DNA of 33,948 nt, from assembly GCA_903833055.1 (NCBI GenBank), contig CAILDU010000071.1, positions 1 to 33,948 of the forward strand, given 5' to 3'. This DNA is from an uncultured Verrucomicrobia subdivision 3 bacterium. GTDB taxonomy: Bacteria; Verrucomicrobiota; Verrucomicrobiia; Limisphaerales; UBA11358. Positions within the stretch are counted from its first letter, which is position 1. The number at the start of each line of letters is the position of its first letter. Shown here piece after piece: positions 1-9,310 of this stretch. Both the position numbers and the translations under genes were made by a program. The notes beneath the pieces are model-generated. The model was not told the origin of the DNA, made no database searches, and was given only the letters and a program-made list of their open reading frames with translations.

Positions 1-2
1 AA

Positions 3-1220
3 ATGATCGGCATAAAAAATCTTCGCGTCGGCGGTAACACCGCTGACCGTCCAACGCTACCGGTTCCAACCGAAACGGATGTGGACAACCTTTTCGCCTT
101 CGCCAAAGCCGCAGATTTACAGGTGATTTACACACTTCGCCTCAACCACGGCGAAATGGCTACCGCCGTAAAGATGGCGAATTACATTTCACAGCATTAC
201 AAAAACGAACTCGACTGCTTCGCCATCGGCAACGAACCGAACGTCTTTTCCACCAACTACGACGCTTATATCACCGAATGGAAACGCTTCGCCGCACAAA
301 TTACTGCGCCCACCAATTCGCCGGACGCAAAATTCTGCGGCCCCAGCGTTTCGCCTGGCCACGAAAAATGGTCGGCGCGTTTTGCGGACGACCTCGCGAG
401 CAGCGGACTTTTGAAATTTATTTCGCAGCACGATTATCCCGGCGGCGACGCGCGCAAGTTCGCCACCAACGCCATCGGCGCGCGCGAAACAATTTTGTCA
501 GCCGACATGGCGAAACATTATGCGAAGTTCGCCGCCAACTTTGTTCCCGCCGTGATTTCCAACGGCCTCGCGTTCCGTTTCGAGGAGGCAAACAGCCTTT
601 ACGACGGCGGCGCGCTGGATGCGAGCGACACTTTTGCGTCCGCGCTCTGGGCGTTGAATTACCAATGGTGGTGGGCTAATCACGGCATGAGCGGCATCAA
701 TTTTCACACCGGCGACAAGGTGGCCGCGCGCGATGAGAACAAGCCGTGCCGCTACGCAACTTTTTGGACAACGACCAACGGCTACAACGTGCATCCCATC
801 GGCTACGCGGAAAAAATGTTTTCGCTCGGCAGTCACGGCAGAATTGTTCCCGTAAAAATTTCTCCAAATGAAAACACCAATTTGAATTTTGCCGCTTACG
901 CCATTATTGGCGACGACAAAAACTTTTACATCACGCTCATCAATCAGAGCCACGGCGCAACGACTACGAATTTGTCCATCGCCATCAACGCGCCAGAAAT
1001 CAGCAGCTTCACCAAAGGCAAAATCATCCGACTCACCGCTCCCGACGGCGATGTCACACGCAAAACCGGCGTGACGCTCGGCGGCTCGGAAATTTCGGAC
1101 GCCGCAAATTGGAATGGCAAATGGGAAAATATTTTGGTGCAGTTTGATAAAAACACCTTTGCGCTTTTAGTGGAACTGCCTGCCGCCAGCGCCGCTGTGG
1201 TGAAATTGACGCCGCGATGA
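3..1220 (+). CDS. GH79-like beta-glucuronidase/heparanase-type glycoside hydrolase, N-terminus truncated by window edge
   Basis: 405 aa ORF. It opens in mid-domain (IKNLRVGGNTADRP), has an acid/base-type motif (FAIGNEPNVF) and a GH79-style nucleophile region (RFEEANSLYDGGALDASDTFASALW). No signal peptide in the visible part. Confidence 0.75.
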   Translation: MIGIKNLRVGGNTADRPTLPVPTETDVDNLFAFAKAADLQVIYTLRLNHGEMATAVKMANYISQHYKNELDCFAIGNEPNVFSTNYDAYITEWKRFAAQITAPTNSPDAKFCGPSVSPGHEKWSARFADDLASSGLLKFISQHDYPGGDARKFATNAIGARETILSADMAKHYAKFAANFVPAVISNGLAFRFEEANSLYDGGALDASDTFASALWALNYQWWWANHGMSGINFHTGDKVAARDENKPCRYATFWTTTNGYNVHPIGYAEKMFSLGSHGRIVPVKISPNENTNLNFAAYAIIGDDKNFYITLINQSHGATTTNLSIAINAPEISSFTKGKIIRLTAPDGDVTRKTGVTLGGSEISDAANWNGKWENILVQFDKNTFALLVELPAASAAVVKLTPR

Positions 1221-2470
1221 AAATGAAATTCAAAACGATTTTGTCCGCCGTATTGCTTGTGTGCATCACGGCCACCGCGACGAACTACGACGAGGCCAAA
1301 GTCGGCAATTATGTTTTGCCCGACGCGCGGGTTTGCGCCGACGGCTCGCGTGTGACCAATTCGGAAACATGGCTCGCCAAACGCCGTCCGGAAATTTTGG
1401 AATTGTATCGCAAAAATATATTTGGCCGCAGTCCGGCGGCGGGAACGAATGTCACCTTTAACACCTGGGAAATTTCGACGAATGCGCTCGGCGGCACGGC
1501 TACCCGCAAACAAATTAAAATCAATTTTTCCGGCACGCCCAATGGCCCGTTCGCGCAACTGCTGCTTTACACACCGACCGGAAAAGTTTCAGCGCCAACT
1601 TTTCTGTGCCTGCAATTCAGCGGCAATTACACGGTGATTGACGATCCGGCCATCGCAATTTTTCCGGTGTGGAGTTGGAAAACTGGTGCACTCGCGATGC
1701 CAAAAAATCCCGTGCGCGGTTCGGCGGCGCAAAACTGGAAAATTGCCGAAACGCTGGCGCGCGGCTACGGCATTGCGTTCATAAATTATCAGGACATTGA
1801 ACCAGACCTGCCAGGCGGCGCGGGCGAAAAATTTGGTGCGCGTAAAAATTTTCCGCCACCGTCAACAAGTGACTGGGGCGCGATTGGCGCGTGGGCGTGG
1901 GGCGCGAGCCGCGCGCTGGACTATTTGCAAACCGATAAAGATGTGAACGCCCAGCGCGTTATTTTGTTTGGTCATTCGCGGCTTGGCAAAACGGTTTTGT
2001 GGGCGGGCGCGCAGGACGCACGTTTCGCTGCTGTCATCGCCAACTGCTCCGGCGAAATGGGCGCATCGCTTTCGCGCCGCGATTACGGCGAAACGGTGGA
2101 TGACGTGGCGAAACATTTTCCGTATTGGATGGCGAAAAATTTTCAGCAGTTCTCTAATCACTGGAATAATCTGCCGGTGGATTCGCATTTTCTGATTTCG
2201 CTCATCGCGCCGCGCCCGCTATTTTTGAATACCGGCAGCGAAGACAAATGGGGCGATCCGCACGGCGAATTTCTCGCTGCGCGCGCGGCCACGCCAGTTT
2301 ACGAATTGTTCGGTAAAAGTGGAATTGCCGAAACCAATTTCCCGCCGCTCGACCACGCGTTGCAGCACGACATCGGTTTTAATTGCCACACCGGCAAGCA
2401 TGACGTGTTACCGACGGACTGGGATAATTTTCTGGATTTTGCGGACGCGCATTTTATGCAAAAAAATTAG
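1217..2470 (+). CDS. CE15-like glucuronoyl esterase (alpha/beta hydrolase)
   Basis: 417 aa with an N-terminal signal peptide. Nucleophile elbow VILFGHSRLGKTVLWAGAQD, conserved IAPRPLFLNTGSEDKWGDPHGEF, and a C-terminal catalytic-His region NCHTGKHDVLPTDWDNFLDF. Overlaps the upstream gene by ATGA. Confidence 0.8.
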   Translation: MKMKFKTILSAVLLVCITATATNYDEAKVGNYVLPDARVCADGSRVTNSETWLAKRRPEILELYRKNIFGRSPAAGTNVTFNTWEISTNALGGTATRKQIKINFSGTPNGPFAQLLLYTPTGKVSAPTFLCLQFSGNYTVIDDPAIAIFPVWSWKTGALAMPKNPVRGSAAQNWKIAETLARGYGIAFINYQDIEPDLPGGAGEKFGARKNFPPPSTSDWGAIGAWAWGASRALDYLQTDKDVNAQRVILFGHSRLGKTVLWAGAQDARFAAVIANCSGEMGASLSRRDYGETVDDVAKHFPYWMAKNFQQFSNHWNNLPVDSHFLISLIAPRPLFLNTGSEDKWGDPHGEFLAARAATPVYELFGKSGIAETNFPPLDHALQHDIGFNCHTGKHDVLPTDWDNFLDFADAHFMQKN

Positions 2471-2485
2471 CAATATTTTCGTAAT

Positions 2486-2504
2486 CGCGGCTCGTTCTGC
2501 CGCG
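2486..2504. other. Short intergenic stem-loop (cgcggc-tcgttct-gccgcg)
   Basis: Perfect 6-bp GC stem with a 7-nt loop in the 78-bp gap between the CE15-like and GH78 genes; no following T-tract. Confidence 0.45.
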
Positions 2505-2548
2505 TCTGTGCCGACAACATTATTTCCGAATCCACAACTGACTGACTT

Positions 2549-5500
2549 ATGCCACGCCTCACTGTTCTCGCCTTGATTTTATTCACCGCCGTCCGCTCTC
2601 TTGCCGCCGTTTCGGTCGGCGAACTGCGCTGCGAACATCTGCAAAATCCGCAGGGCATTGATGTCGCGCAACCGCGTTTGAGTTGGCTACTGCAATCGGG
2701 CGAACGTGATTTGAATCAGTCCGCTTACGAAATTCTCGTCGCATCAAATGAAGCTAAATTGAAATCTGGCGAAGGCGACTTGTGGAGCAGCGGCAAAGTT
2801 GCTTCGGACGAATCTATTTTGATTCCTTACGCTGGAAAAACTTTGGTGTCGCGCGAGGAATGTTTCTGGAAAATCCGTGTTTGGGATGCGGACGGAAAAG
2901 TTTCCGCATGGAGCCAGCCCGCGTTGTGGACGATGGGCATTCTTGCTACAAATGATTGGCGCGCGCAGTGGATTGGCATGGATGGCGCGGATGCAACCAA
3001 TGTTTTGTCCGGCACGTCGTGGATTTGGTCGGATGACGCGGATGCGCAGACAAACTATTTTCGCCGCGTGGTGACAATTCCCGCAAACCGCAAAATCAAG
3101 CGCGCGATTTTTGAATACACCGGCGACAACGAATGCCGCGGCTGGATAAATCAATTTGATCTCGGCGCGCGGAACAGTTTCAAAACGGTCAAGTGGAACA
3201 ACATCACGACGCGGCTCGAACCGGGCAAAACATATTTGTTCGGCCTGACGGGAACACGCAATGGCAAAGGCGGTAATCCCGCCGGTGTCGTCGCTTTGCT
3301 GACGATTGAATTTACGGAAGGCGAACCGCTCGTCATTCAGACGGACGATAAATGGAAAATGTCGAACAGCCCGGAAGATGGCTGGAACACGATTGGTTTT
3401 GACGATTCAAAGTGGAGCACGCCGAAAATTCTTGGGCCGGCGGGAATGCAGCCGTGGGGCGAAACGCGCGTGCCGGAAGATCGCCGGCTCGCGGCGCGCT
3501 ATCTGCGAAAAGATTTTTCCGTCGAAAAGAAAATCGCGCGCGCGACGGTTTCGTTCAGCGGACTCGGCTTGTCGGAGCTTTATTTGAACGGCAATAAAAT
3601 TGGCGACGCCGTTTTGTCGCCCGCGTTCGCGCAATACGACAAGCGTGATTTTTATGTCACTTACGACGTGACGAAAGCGTTGCAGCGCGGCGCAAATGCG
3701 CTCGGCGTGATTCTCGGCAACGGTCGTTTTTTTGCCGACCGCAGCAAGGTTTACGCGGGCACGGTGAATTTTGGTTTTCCGAAATTGCTGCTGAATTTGC
3801 ACATCGAATACGCGGACGGTTCGACGGCAGAAATCGTCAGCGATGATTCATGGAAGCTTTCGACGAACGGGCCAATCCGGGCAAACAATGATTACGACGG
3901 CGAAGAATATGACGCGCGCAGAGAATTTTCCGGCTGGAGCAAAGCTGGTTTTAACGATTCAAAATGGTCGACGGCGGAAATCGTGGCCGGGCCCGGCGGA
4001 ATTATTTCCGCGCAAATGCAGGAACCGATTCGCGTGACAGGAACTTTGAAACCGATTTCCGTGAAGGAAATTAAGCCGGGTGTTTTTATTTACGACTTAG
4101 GACAAAACATGGTTGGCTGGTGTCGCCTGCACGTTTCGGGCGCGGCGGGAACGCAAATCACGTTGCGCCATGCGGAAACTCTGAAACCCGACGGCTCGCT
4201 CTACATGGCGAATTTGCGCGGCGCGGAAGTCACGGACACCTACACGTTGAAAGGCGACGGCGTGGAAACGTGGGAGCCGCGCTTCACTTCACACGGATTT
4301 CGTTTTGTCGAAGTCACCGGACTTCCCATCAACAGTCTGCCGCAACCGCCGCACATTATGATCGAAGGCCGCGTGGTGAATGATGATTTGCCGACGGCGG
4401 GAAATTTTCTTTGCTCGAACGATTTGATCAACCGCATTTACACAAACATCGTTTGGGGCACGCGCGGAAATTATCGTTCGATGCCGACGGATTGTCCGCA
4501 GCGCGACGAACGTCAAGGCTGGCTCGGCGACCGTTCGGAAGAATGCAAAGGCGAGGCGTATCTCTTCGACATCTCGGCACTCTACGCGAAATGGCGGCAG
4601 GACATGGAAGACGCGCAGCGCCCTAACGGCGTCATTCCCGATGTTGCGCCCGCTTACTGGCCGATTTATTCCGACAACGTGACGTGGCCTAGCAGCGCCA
4701 TCATCATTCCGAGCGCATTGGAACGGCAGTTTGGCGACAGCGAAAGCATTGGGAAAAATTACGATGGCGCGAAGTTGTGGATGGAGCACATGCTCACGTT
4801 GGCCAAGAATAATATTATTTCCAAAGACAGCTACGGCGACTGGTGCGTGCCGCCGGAAGAAGCGCATTTGATTCACTCGAAAGATCCGGCGCGACAGACG
4901 GATAAGGCTTTGCTCGCCACGTCGTATTATTACTACGATTTGTGTTTGATGGAAAAATACGCGAAGTCATTGGGCAAAACTGATGACGCGATACATTGGA
5001 AAAAACTCGCGGAAGATTTCAAAACCGCATTCAACAATAAATTTCTCGACCGCGAAAAAGGTCAGTATTCCAACGGCACACAGACTTCCTGCGTGTTGCC
5101 GCTGGCGTTCGGACTCGTGCCAGACGACATGAAATCAAAAATTTTCGCAACGCTCGTCGCCAACATTGAAAACGTGACCAAAGGCCACATCGGCACCGGT
5201 TTGATTGGCGGGCAGTATTTGAACCGCGTCCTCTCCGACAATGGTCGCGCGGATTTGTGTTACACCATTGCGTCGCAAAAAGTTTATCCGAGCTGGGGCT
5301 ACATGGTGGAGCAAGGCGCGACGACGATTTGGGAATTGTGGAACGGCAACACCGCCGACCCGACGATGAATTCCGGCAACCACGTCATGCTCATCGGCGA
5401 TCTCGTCGTGTGGTTTTACGAATACGCGGCTGGCATCGCGCCCGCGTCGCCCGGTTTCAAAACCATCGTGATGAAGCCGACGCCCGTCGGTGATTTGACC

Positions 5501-5734
5501 TTTGTCAAAGCCACGCACAATTCGCCTTATGGGTTGATCGCGAGCGAATGGCATCGCGACGGAAATAAATTTGACTGGCAGATTGAAATTCCAGCCAACA
5601 CGACGGCGGCGGTTTACGTTCCTGCAACAAAACTAGAAAACGTGAAAGTCAAAGGCGCAAAAGCGGCGCGTTTTGAAAATGGCCGCGCGATTTTTGAACT
5701 CGGCAGTGGTAAATACCATTTCATCAGCGAGTAA
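2549..5734 (+). CDS. GH78 alpha-L-rhamnosidase
   Basis: 1061 aa with signal peptide. Motifs MPTDCPQRDERQGWLGDRSEE and GATTIWELWNG are characteristic of the bacterial alpha-L-rhamnosidase catalytic domain. N-terminal region LRCEHLQNPQGIDVAQPRLSWLL. Confidence 0.95.
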   Translation: MPRLTVLALILFTAVRSLAAVSVGELRCEHLQNPQGIDVAQPRLSWLLQSGERDLNQSAYEILVASNEAKLKSGEGDLWSSGKVASDESILIPYAGKTLVSREECFWKIRVWDADGKVSAWSQPALWTMGILATNDWRAQWIGMDGADATNVLSGTSWIWSDDADAQTNYFRRVVTIPANRKIKRAIFEYTGDNECRGWINQFDLGARNSFKTVKWNNITTRLEPGKTYLFGLTGTRNGKGGNPAGVVALLTIEFTEGEPLVIQTDDKWKMSNSPEDGWNTIGFDDSKWSTPKILGPAGMQPWGETRVPEDRRLAARYLRKDFSVEKKIARATVSFSGLGLSELYLNGNKIGDAVLSPAFAQYDKRDFYVTYDVTKALQRGANALGVILGNGRFFADRSKVYAGTVNFGFPKLLLNLHIEYADGSTAEIVSDDSWKLSTNGPIRANNDYDGEEYDARREFSGWSKAGFNDSKWSTAEIVAGPGGIISAQMQEPIRVTGTLKPISVKEIKPGVFIYDLGQNMVGWCRLHVSGAAGTQITLRHAETLKPDGSLYMANLRGAEVTDTYTLKGDGVETWEPRFTSHGFRFVEVTGLPINSLPQPPHIMIEGRVVNDDLPTAGNFLCSNDLINRIYTNIVWGTRGNYRSMPTDCPQRDERQGWLGDRSEECKGEAYLFDISALYAKWRQDMEDAQRPNGVIPDVAPAYWPIYSDNVTWPSSAIIIPSALERQFGDSESIGKNYDGAKLWMEHMLTLAKNNIISKDSYGDWCVPPEEAHLIHSKDPARQTDKALLATSYYYYDLCLMEKYAKSLGKTDDAIHWKKLAEDFKTAFNNKFLDREKGQYSNGTQTSCVLPLAFGLVPDDMKSKIFATLVANIENVTKGHIGTGLIGGQYLNRVLSDNGRADLCYTIASQKVYPSWGYMVEQGATTIWELWNGNTADPTMNSGNHVMLIGDLVVWFYEYAAGIAPASPGFKTIVMKPTPVGDLTFVKATHNSPYGLIASEWHRDGNKFDWQIEIPANTTAAVYVPATKLENVKVKGAKAARFENGRAIFELGSGKYHFISE

Positions 5735-5735
5735 A

Positions 5736-6827
5736 ATGAAGTTATCTAAAACATTTTTCATTTTCGCAATTTCACTTGCGCCGCTTTTTTCCGGTTGCGC
5801 GACGGTGACCAATGAAAGTGCCATCGTGAAATCCGAATTCATTTACGAGACCGCGCCCTTTCCCTCGTGTCACGCCTCGACAATTGCGGAAACAGAATCC
5901 GGCCTCATCGCTGCTTGGTTCGGTGGAACGGCAGAACGTAATCCAGATGTGTGCATCTACGTTTCGCGAAATGAAAATGGAACATGGACTGCGCCCATCG
6001 CGGTGGCGGATGGCGTTGGTTTCGCTGCCAGCCGCTTGCCGACGTGGAATCCAGTTTTGTTTCAGCCGAAGAATGGGCCGTTGCTCCTATTCTACAAAGT
6101 CGGGCCAAAACCTGCTGAATGGTGGGGCATGATGATGGTTTCAAGCGACGATGGAAAAACGTGGTCGCAGCCGGTGCGTTTGCCGGATGGAATTCTTGGC
6201 CCGATTAAAAACAAGCCCGTGCAATTGGCGAATGGCGATATTTTTTGCGGCAGCAGCACCGAGGGAACTAACGGTTGGAAAGTGCATTTTGAGCGCACCA
6301 GCGATTTCGGAAAAACGTGGACGGCCACACCGCCGGTCAACGATAGTAAAAAAATCGGCGCGATTCAGCCGAGCCTTTTATTTCTGAAAGACGGCTCGCT
6401 CGCAGCGATTGGGCGCACGCACAACGATAAGATTTTTCAAATCACTTCGCGCGACGACGGCAAGACTTGGGGCGAAATGACGTTGACGGATTTACCGAAT
6501 CCCGATTCTGGCACGGACGCGGTGACGTTGCGCGATGGTCGGCAACTTTTGGTTTACAACCACAATGTCCGCACCGGCTCGAACAACAAAGGTCGCAGTC
6601 CGCTGAATGTCGCCATTTCGCCGGATGGAAAAAATTGGTTCGCCGCTTTGGTTTTGGAAAACGATCCGAATGCACCGAGCGGCTTTGCGTATCCTGCCGC
6701 GATTCAGACGAGGGATGGTTTGGTTCACATCACTTACACTTGGGAGCGCAGACGCATCAAGCACGTCGTGATTGATCCGGCGAAATTAAAATTGCAACCC
6801 ATCGTCAACGGCGCGTGGCCGGAATGA
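5736..6827 (+). CDS. BNR/sialidase-fold (six-bladed propeller) putative lipoprotein
   Basis: Start placed at the ATG at 5736, giving a lipobox signal (MKLSKTFFIFAISLAPLFSGC). Three Asp-box-like motifs: SSDDGKTWS, TSDFGKTWT, SRDDGKTWG. Conserved FPSCHASTIAETESGLIAAWFGGT. Confidence 0.85.
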   Translation: MKLSKTFFIFAISLAPLFSGCATVTNESAIVKSEFIYETAPFPSCHASTIAETESGLIAAWFGGTAERNPDVCIYVSRNENGTWTAPIAVADGVGFAASRLPTWNPVLFQPKNGPLLLFYKVGPKPAEWWGMMMVSSDDGKTWSQPVRLPDGILGPIKNKPVQLANGDIFCGSSTEGTNGWKVHFERTSDFGKTWTATPPVNDSKKIGAIQPSLLFLKDGSLAAIGRTHNDKIFQITSRDDGKTWGEMTLTDLPNPDSGTDAVTLRDGRQLLVYNHNVRTGSNNKGRSPLNVAISPDGKNWFAALVLENDPNAPSGFAYPAAIQTRDGLVHITYTWERRRIKHVVIDPAKLKLQPIVNGAWPE

Positions 6828-6830
6828 TTT

Positions 6831-8213
6831 TCAATTTGCCGCCGTAATTTTCTGCCGGCGCACTTCGAGTTCCGCGTGGATTTGCGGCTCCATCAGTTCG
6901 TATTTTTTGTAGAACAAGACCGGAATGATTGCCAGCGCAAAGCCGATTACCGGCAGCCAGATGAAACCCAGTTCAATCCCGAATAATGCCTGCGGCGTTT
7001 GCTCGACGGGAACTTGATGGACGGGCGGCGCGTAATGATACCAGTCGAGAATCCACGCGGGCACGGCGCTGCCCAGTCCCGCGCCAGCCTTCAAGCAAAA
7101 CGCCGCGCCAATCGCCGTGAGAAATCCCGCCGCGCGAATGCCGCTCTTCCATTCGCCGTAGTCCACGCTGTCGGACAAAACCGAAAACGGCATCGCCATC
7201 GCCATGCCACTGGCAAGAAAACCAAAAGTCCAGCCGGACATAATCCACGCCACGGACAAATTATTCTGCACGCCGAGATAGACGATAAGTTGTCCCACAA
7301 CCATGCCGAGCAAACCCAAAATCCAGACATTGCGTTTGGAAGTCCATTTGCAAAAAAATGGCAGGCAGAAAACCGTCGCGAGTGAAATGAAATCGAGCGC
7401 AAACGCCAGCGGAATCAAATCTTTGCGGTGCAGCGTGTATTCAAAAAAATACGGCGCGACGCTAACGCGGGCGATGAAAGCAATCCAGAAAAACAGGCTG
7501 CTCGCAAAGATGATGATCCACGGCCAATTATCTTTGATGGCGCGCAGGCTGTCCGCAAAAGGCAACGATTGTTTTTTTTGTTGGACAACTTCCTCCAAAT
7601 TTCGAAAGGCAAACAGATACAACAGAACTGTTCCCGTCGCATAAATCGGCATGACGGTCATGAAACCTTTTCGGTCATCGCCTTGACCAAAAAATTGCAC
7701 CAGTTTTAGCGCCGTCAGATTCACCAGCAACACGCCGAGCTTGGAGCCGAACATCCGGAAAGATGTCAACGTCACGCGTTCGCGCGGGTCGGGCGTTAGC
7801 GCGGACAAAATGGAAGTGACCGGCGTGTTGATGCCGGTGTAGAGCACGCTGCACATAATGTAAGTCACCGCTGCGTAAATGACTTTGGCCGTCTGACCGA
7901 GATTCGGCGTCAAAAAAGTCAGCACGCCGAACACTGCAAACGGCAGGCACAACCACAAAAACCATGGACGGCTCTTGCCCCATTTGCTGTGCGTCTTATC
8001 AAAAATAATTCCCCAAACCGGCGCGTCAATCGCATCCGTAAACCGCGCGAGCAACATGATGTTTCCCGCAATCGCCACCGGCAAACCATAAACATCCGTG
8101 TAGAAATAAAGCAGATAGTTTGAGACGACACAAAACACAAGCTGCCCGGCGGTGTCACTCGCCGCATAACTAAAACGCTTGGTGTAGGAAGTTTTGCCGG
8201 CGTTTGAGTTCAT
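6831..8213 (-). CDS. MFS transporter, glycoside-pentoside-hexuronide:cation symporter (GPH) type
   Basis: 460 aa with many hydrophobic segments. GPH-type motifs: FTDAIDAPVWGIIFDKTHSKWGKSRPWFLWLCLPF and MPFSVLSDSVDYGEWKSGIRAAG. Confidence 0.9.
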   Translation of the reverse strand: MNSNAGKTSYTKRFSYAASDTAGQLVFCVVSNYLLYFYTDVYGLPVAIAGNIMLLARFTDAIDAPVWGIIFDKTHSKWGKSRPWFLWLCLPFAVFGVLTFLTPNLGQTAKVIYAAVTYIMCSVLYTGINTPVTSILSALTPDPRERVTLTSFRMFGSKLGVLLVNLTALKLVQFFGQGDDRKGFMTVMPIYATGTVLLYLFAFRNLEEVVQQKKQSLPFADSLRAIKDNWPWIIIFASSLFFWIAFIARVSVAPYFFEYTLHRKDLIPLAFALDFISLATVFCLPFFCKWTSKRNVWILGLLGMVVGQLIVYLGVQNNLSVAWIMSGWTFGFLASGMAMAMPFSVLSDSVDYGEWKSGIRAAGFLTAIGAAFCLKAGAGLGSAVPAWILDWYHYAPPVHQVPVEQTPQALFGIELGFIWLPVIGFALAIIPVLFYKKYELMEPQIHAELEVRRQKITAAN

Positions 8214-9292
8214 TTTTTAAGCAGGCTGGTAAGGCCGTGGCGCGCGAGCACGTCCTTGATTTTCACCGGTGCGCCGCTCGCGCAGGATTCTTCCATCGCC
8301 TGCATCAGCGCGACGGTGACGACGCCTTCGCGCACGTCGGGCTTGGGTGTTTGTTTTTTTGCAAGGCAACGCGCGAAGTATTCAATGTAGTTTTGGTATT
8401 CACCCGCGTGATGCGAATGCCCGCCGAAACGGAAAAAATAAGCGTCCTGATCCTCGAACGTCTCGATGCAGGATTGCTCGCCCAGTTTCCACGCGTAACG
8501 CAAATCGTAGTAGTCGCCCTGACTTGCGCCGTTCGCGCAGCGCAGAATGCAACTCATGTTGCTGTCGCGTTCAAGCGGAATCACCGGACTATTGTAAGTG
8601 CCGCCGATACGCGCGGGAATTCCCGACGCAGACTTGAAAATAAATTGAAACGTATCGTCGTTTTTCAAACCAAGTTCGCGGCCGTTTTTGCTCAAGGATG
8701 AATAGCCCATGACTTCCGAAATGTCCGGCAGATACCAGCGCAACAAATCCACCGGATGACTCAGGCCGCCGTAAAGCCACTTGAACGCATCGGTCTTCGC
8801 CCAACCCTTTTTCAAAAACCAGCGGTGATCCGCGTTGTAATAAGCCTCCAGCGTGATGATGTCGCCGAATTTGCCGGCCTCAAAATGTTCCCGCTGGCGC
8901 GCGAACGGCGCGAAGAAACGTGAGCTTTGGCCGACCATCACGGCCTTACCGGATTTTTTTTGCGCGGCTAAAACTTCTTTGGCCAGCGACAAATCATTCA
9001 GAAATGGCTTGGTGCAAATGACGTGCTTGCCCGCGCGCAACGCCTGGATGACATGGCTCGCGTGCAAATGGTCCGGCGTGTAAATGCCGACAACATCCAC
9101 ATTTTTGTTTGCGAGCAATTCATCCATCGAAGTCGTAAAATTGTTCAGGCTGAATTCGTGGCAGCGTTCCCGGCCAAGTTTTTCACTCAAGTCGCAAAGC
9201 TGAATCACATCCCACAACTCGCTGTTCAACGCGCCGGAAATAATGCTGCGACCTTCGCCCAAACCCAGAACACCGAGACCAAGTTTTTTCAT
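8210..9292 (-). CDS. Gfo/Idh/MocA family oxidoreductase
   Basis: 360 aa without signal peptide. Rossmann N-terminus LGLGVLGLGEG, DVVGIYTPDHLHASHVIQALRAGKHVICTKPF, and GGLSHPVDLLRWYLPD. Confidence 0.9.
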   Translation of the reverse strand: MKKLGLGVLGLGEGRSIISGALNSELWDVIQLCDLSEKLGRERCHEFSLNNFTTSMDELLANKNVDVVGIYTPDHLHASHVIQALRAGKHVICTKPFLNDLSLAKEVLAAQKKSGKAVMVGQSSRFFAPFARQREHFEAGKFGDIITLEAYYNADHRWFLKKGWAKTDAFKWLYGGLSHPVDLLRWYLPDISEVMGYSSLSKNGRELGLKNDDTFQFIFKSASGIPARIGGTYNSPVIPLERDSNMSCILRCANGASQGDYYDLRYAWKLGEQSCIETFEDQDAYFFRFGGHSHHAGEYQNYIEYFARCLAKKQTPKPDVREGVVTVALMQAMEESCASGAPVKIKDVLARHGLTSLLKK

Positions 9293-9310
9293 AAGTAGAT
9301 TGTGAAAATA

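Noticed and set aside
2486-2504. Rho-independent terminator after the CE15-like gene
   Set aside because: Stem-loop present but short and with no downstream T-tract; the downstream gene is co-directional.
8990-9050. Gfo/Idh oxidoreductase with TKP instead of EKP motif as a novel catalytic variant
   Set aside because: The catalytic Lys is retained and variation at the preceding residue is common in this superfamily; not informative alone.
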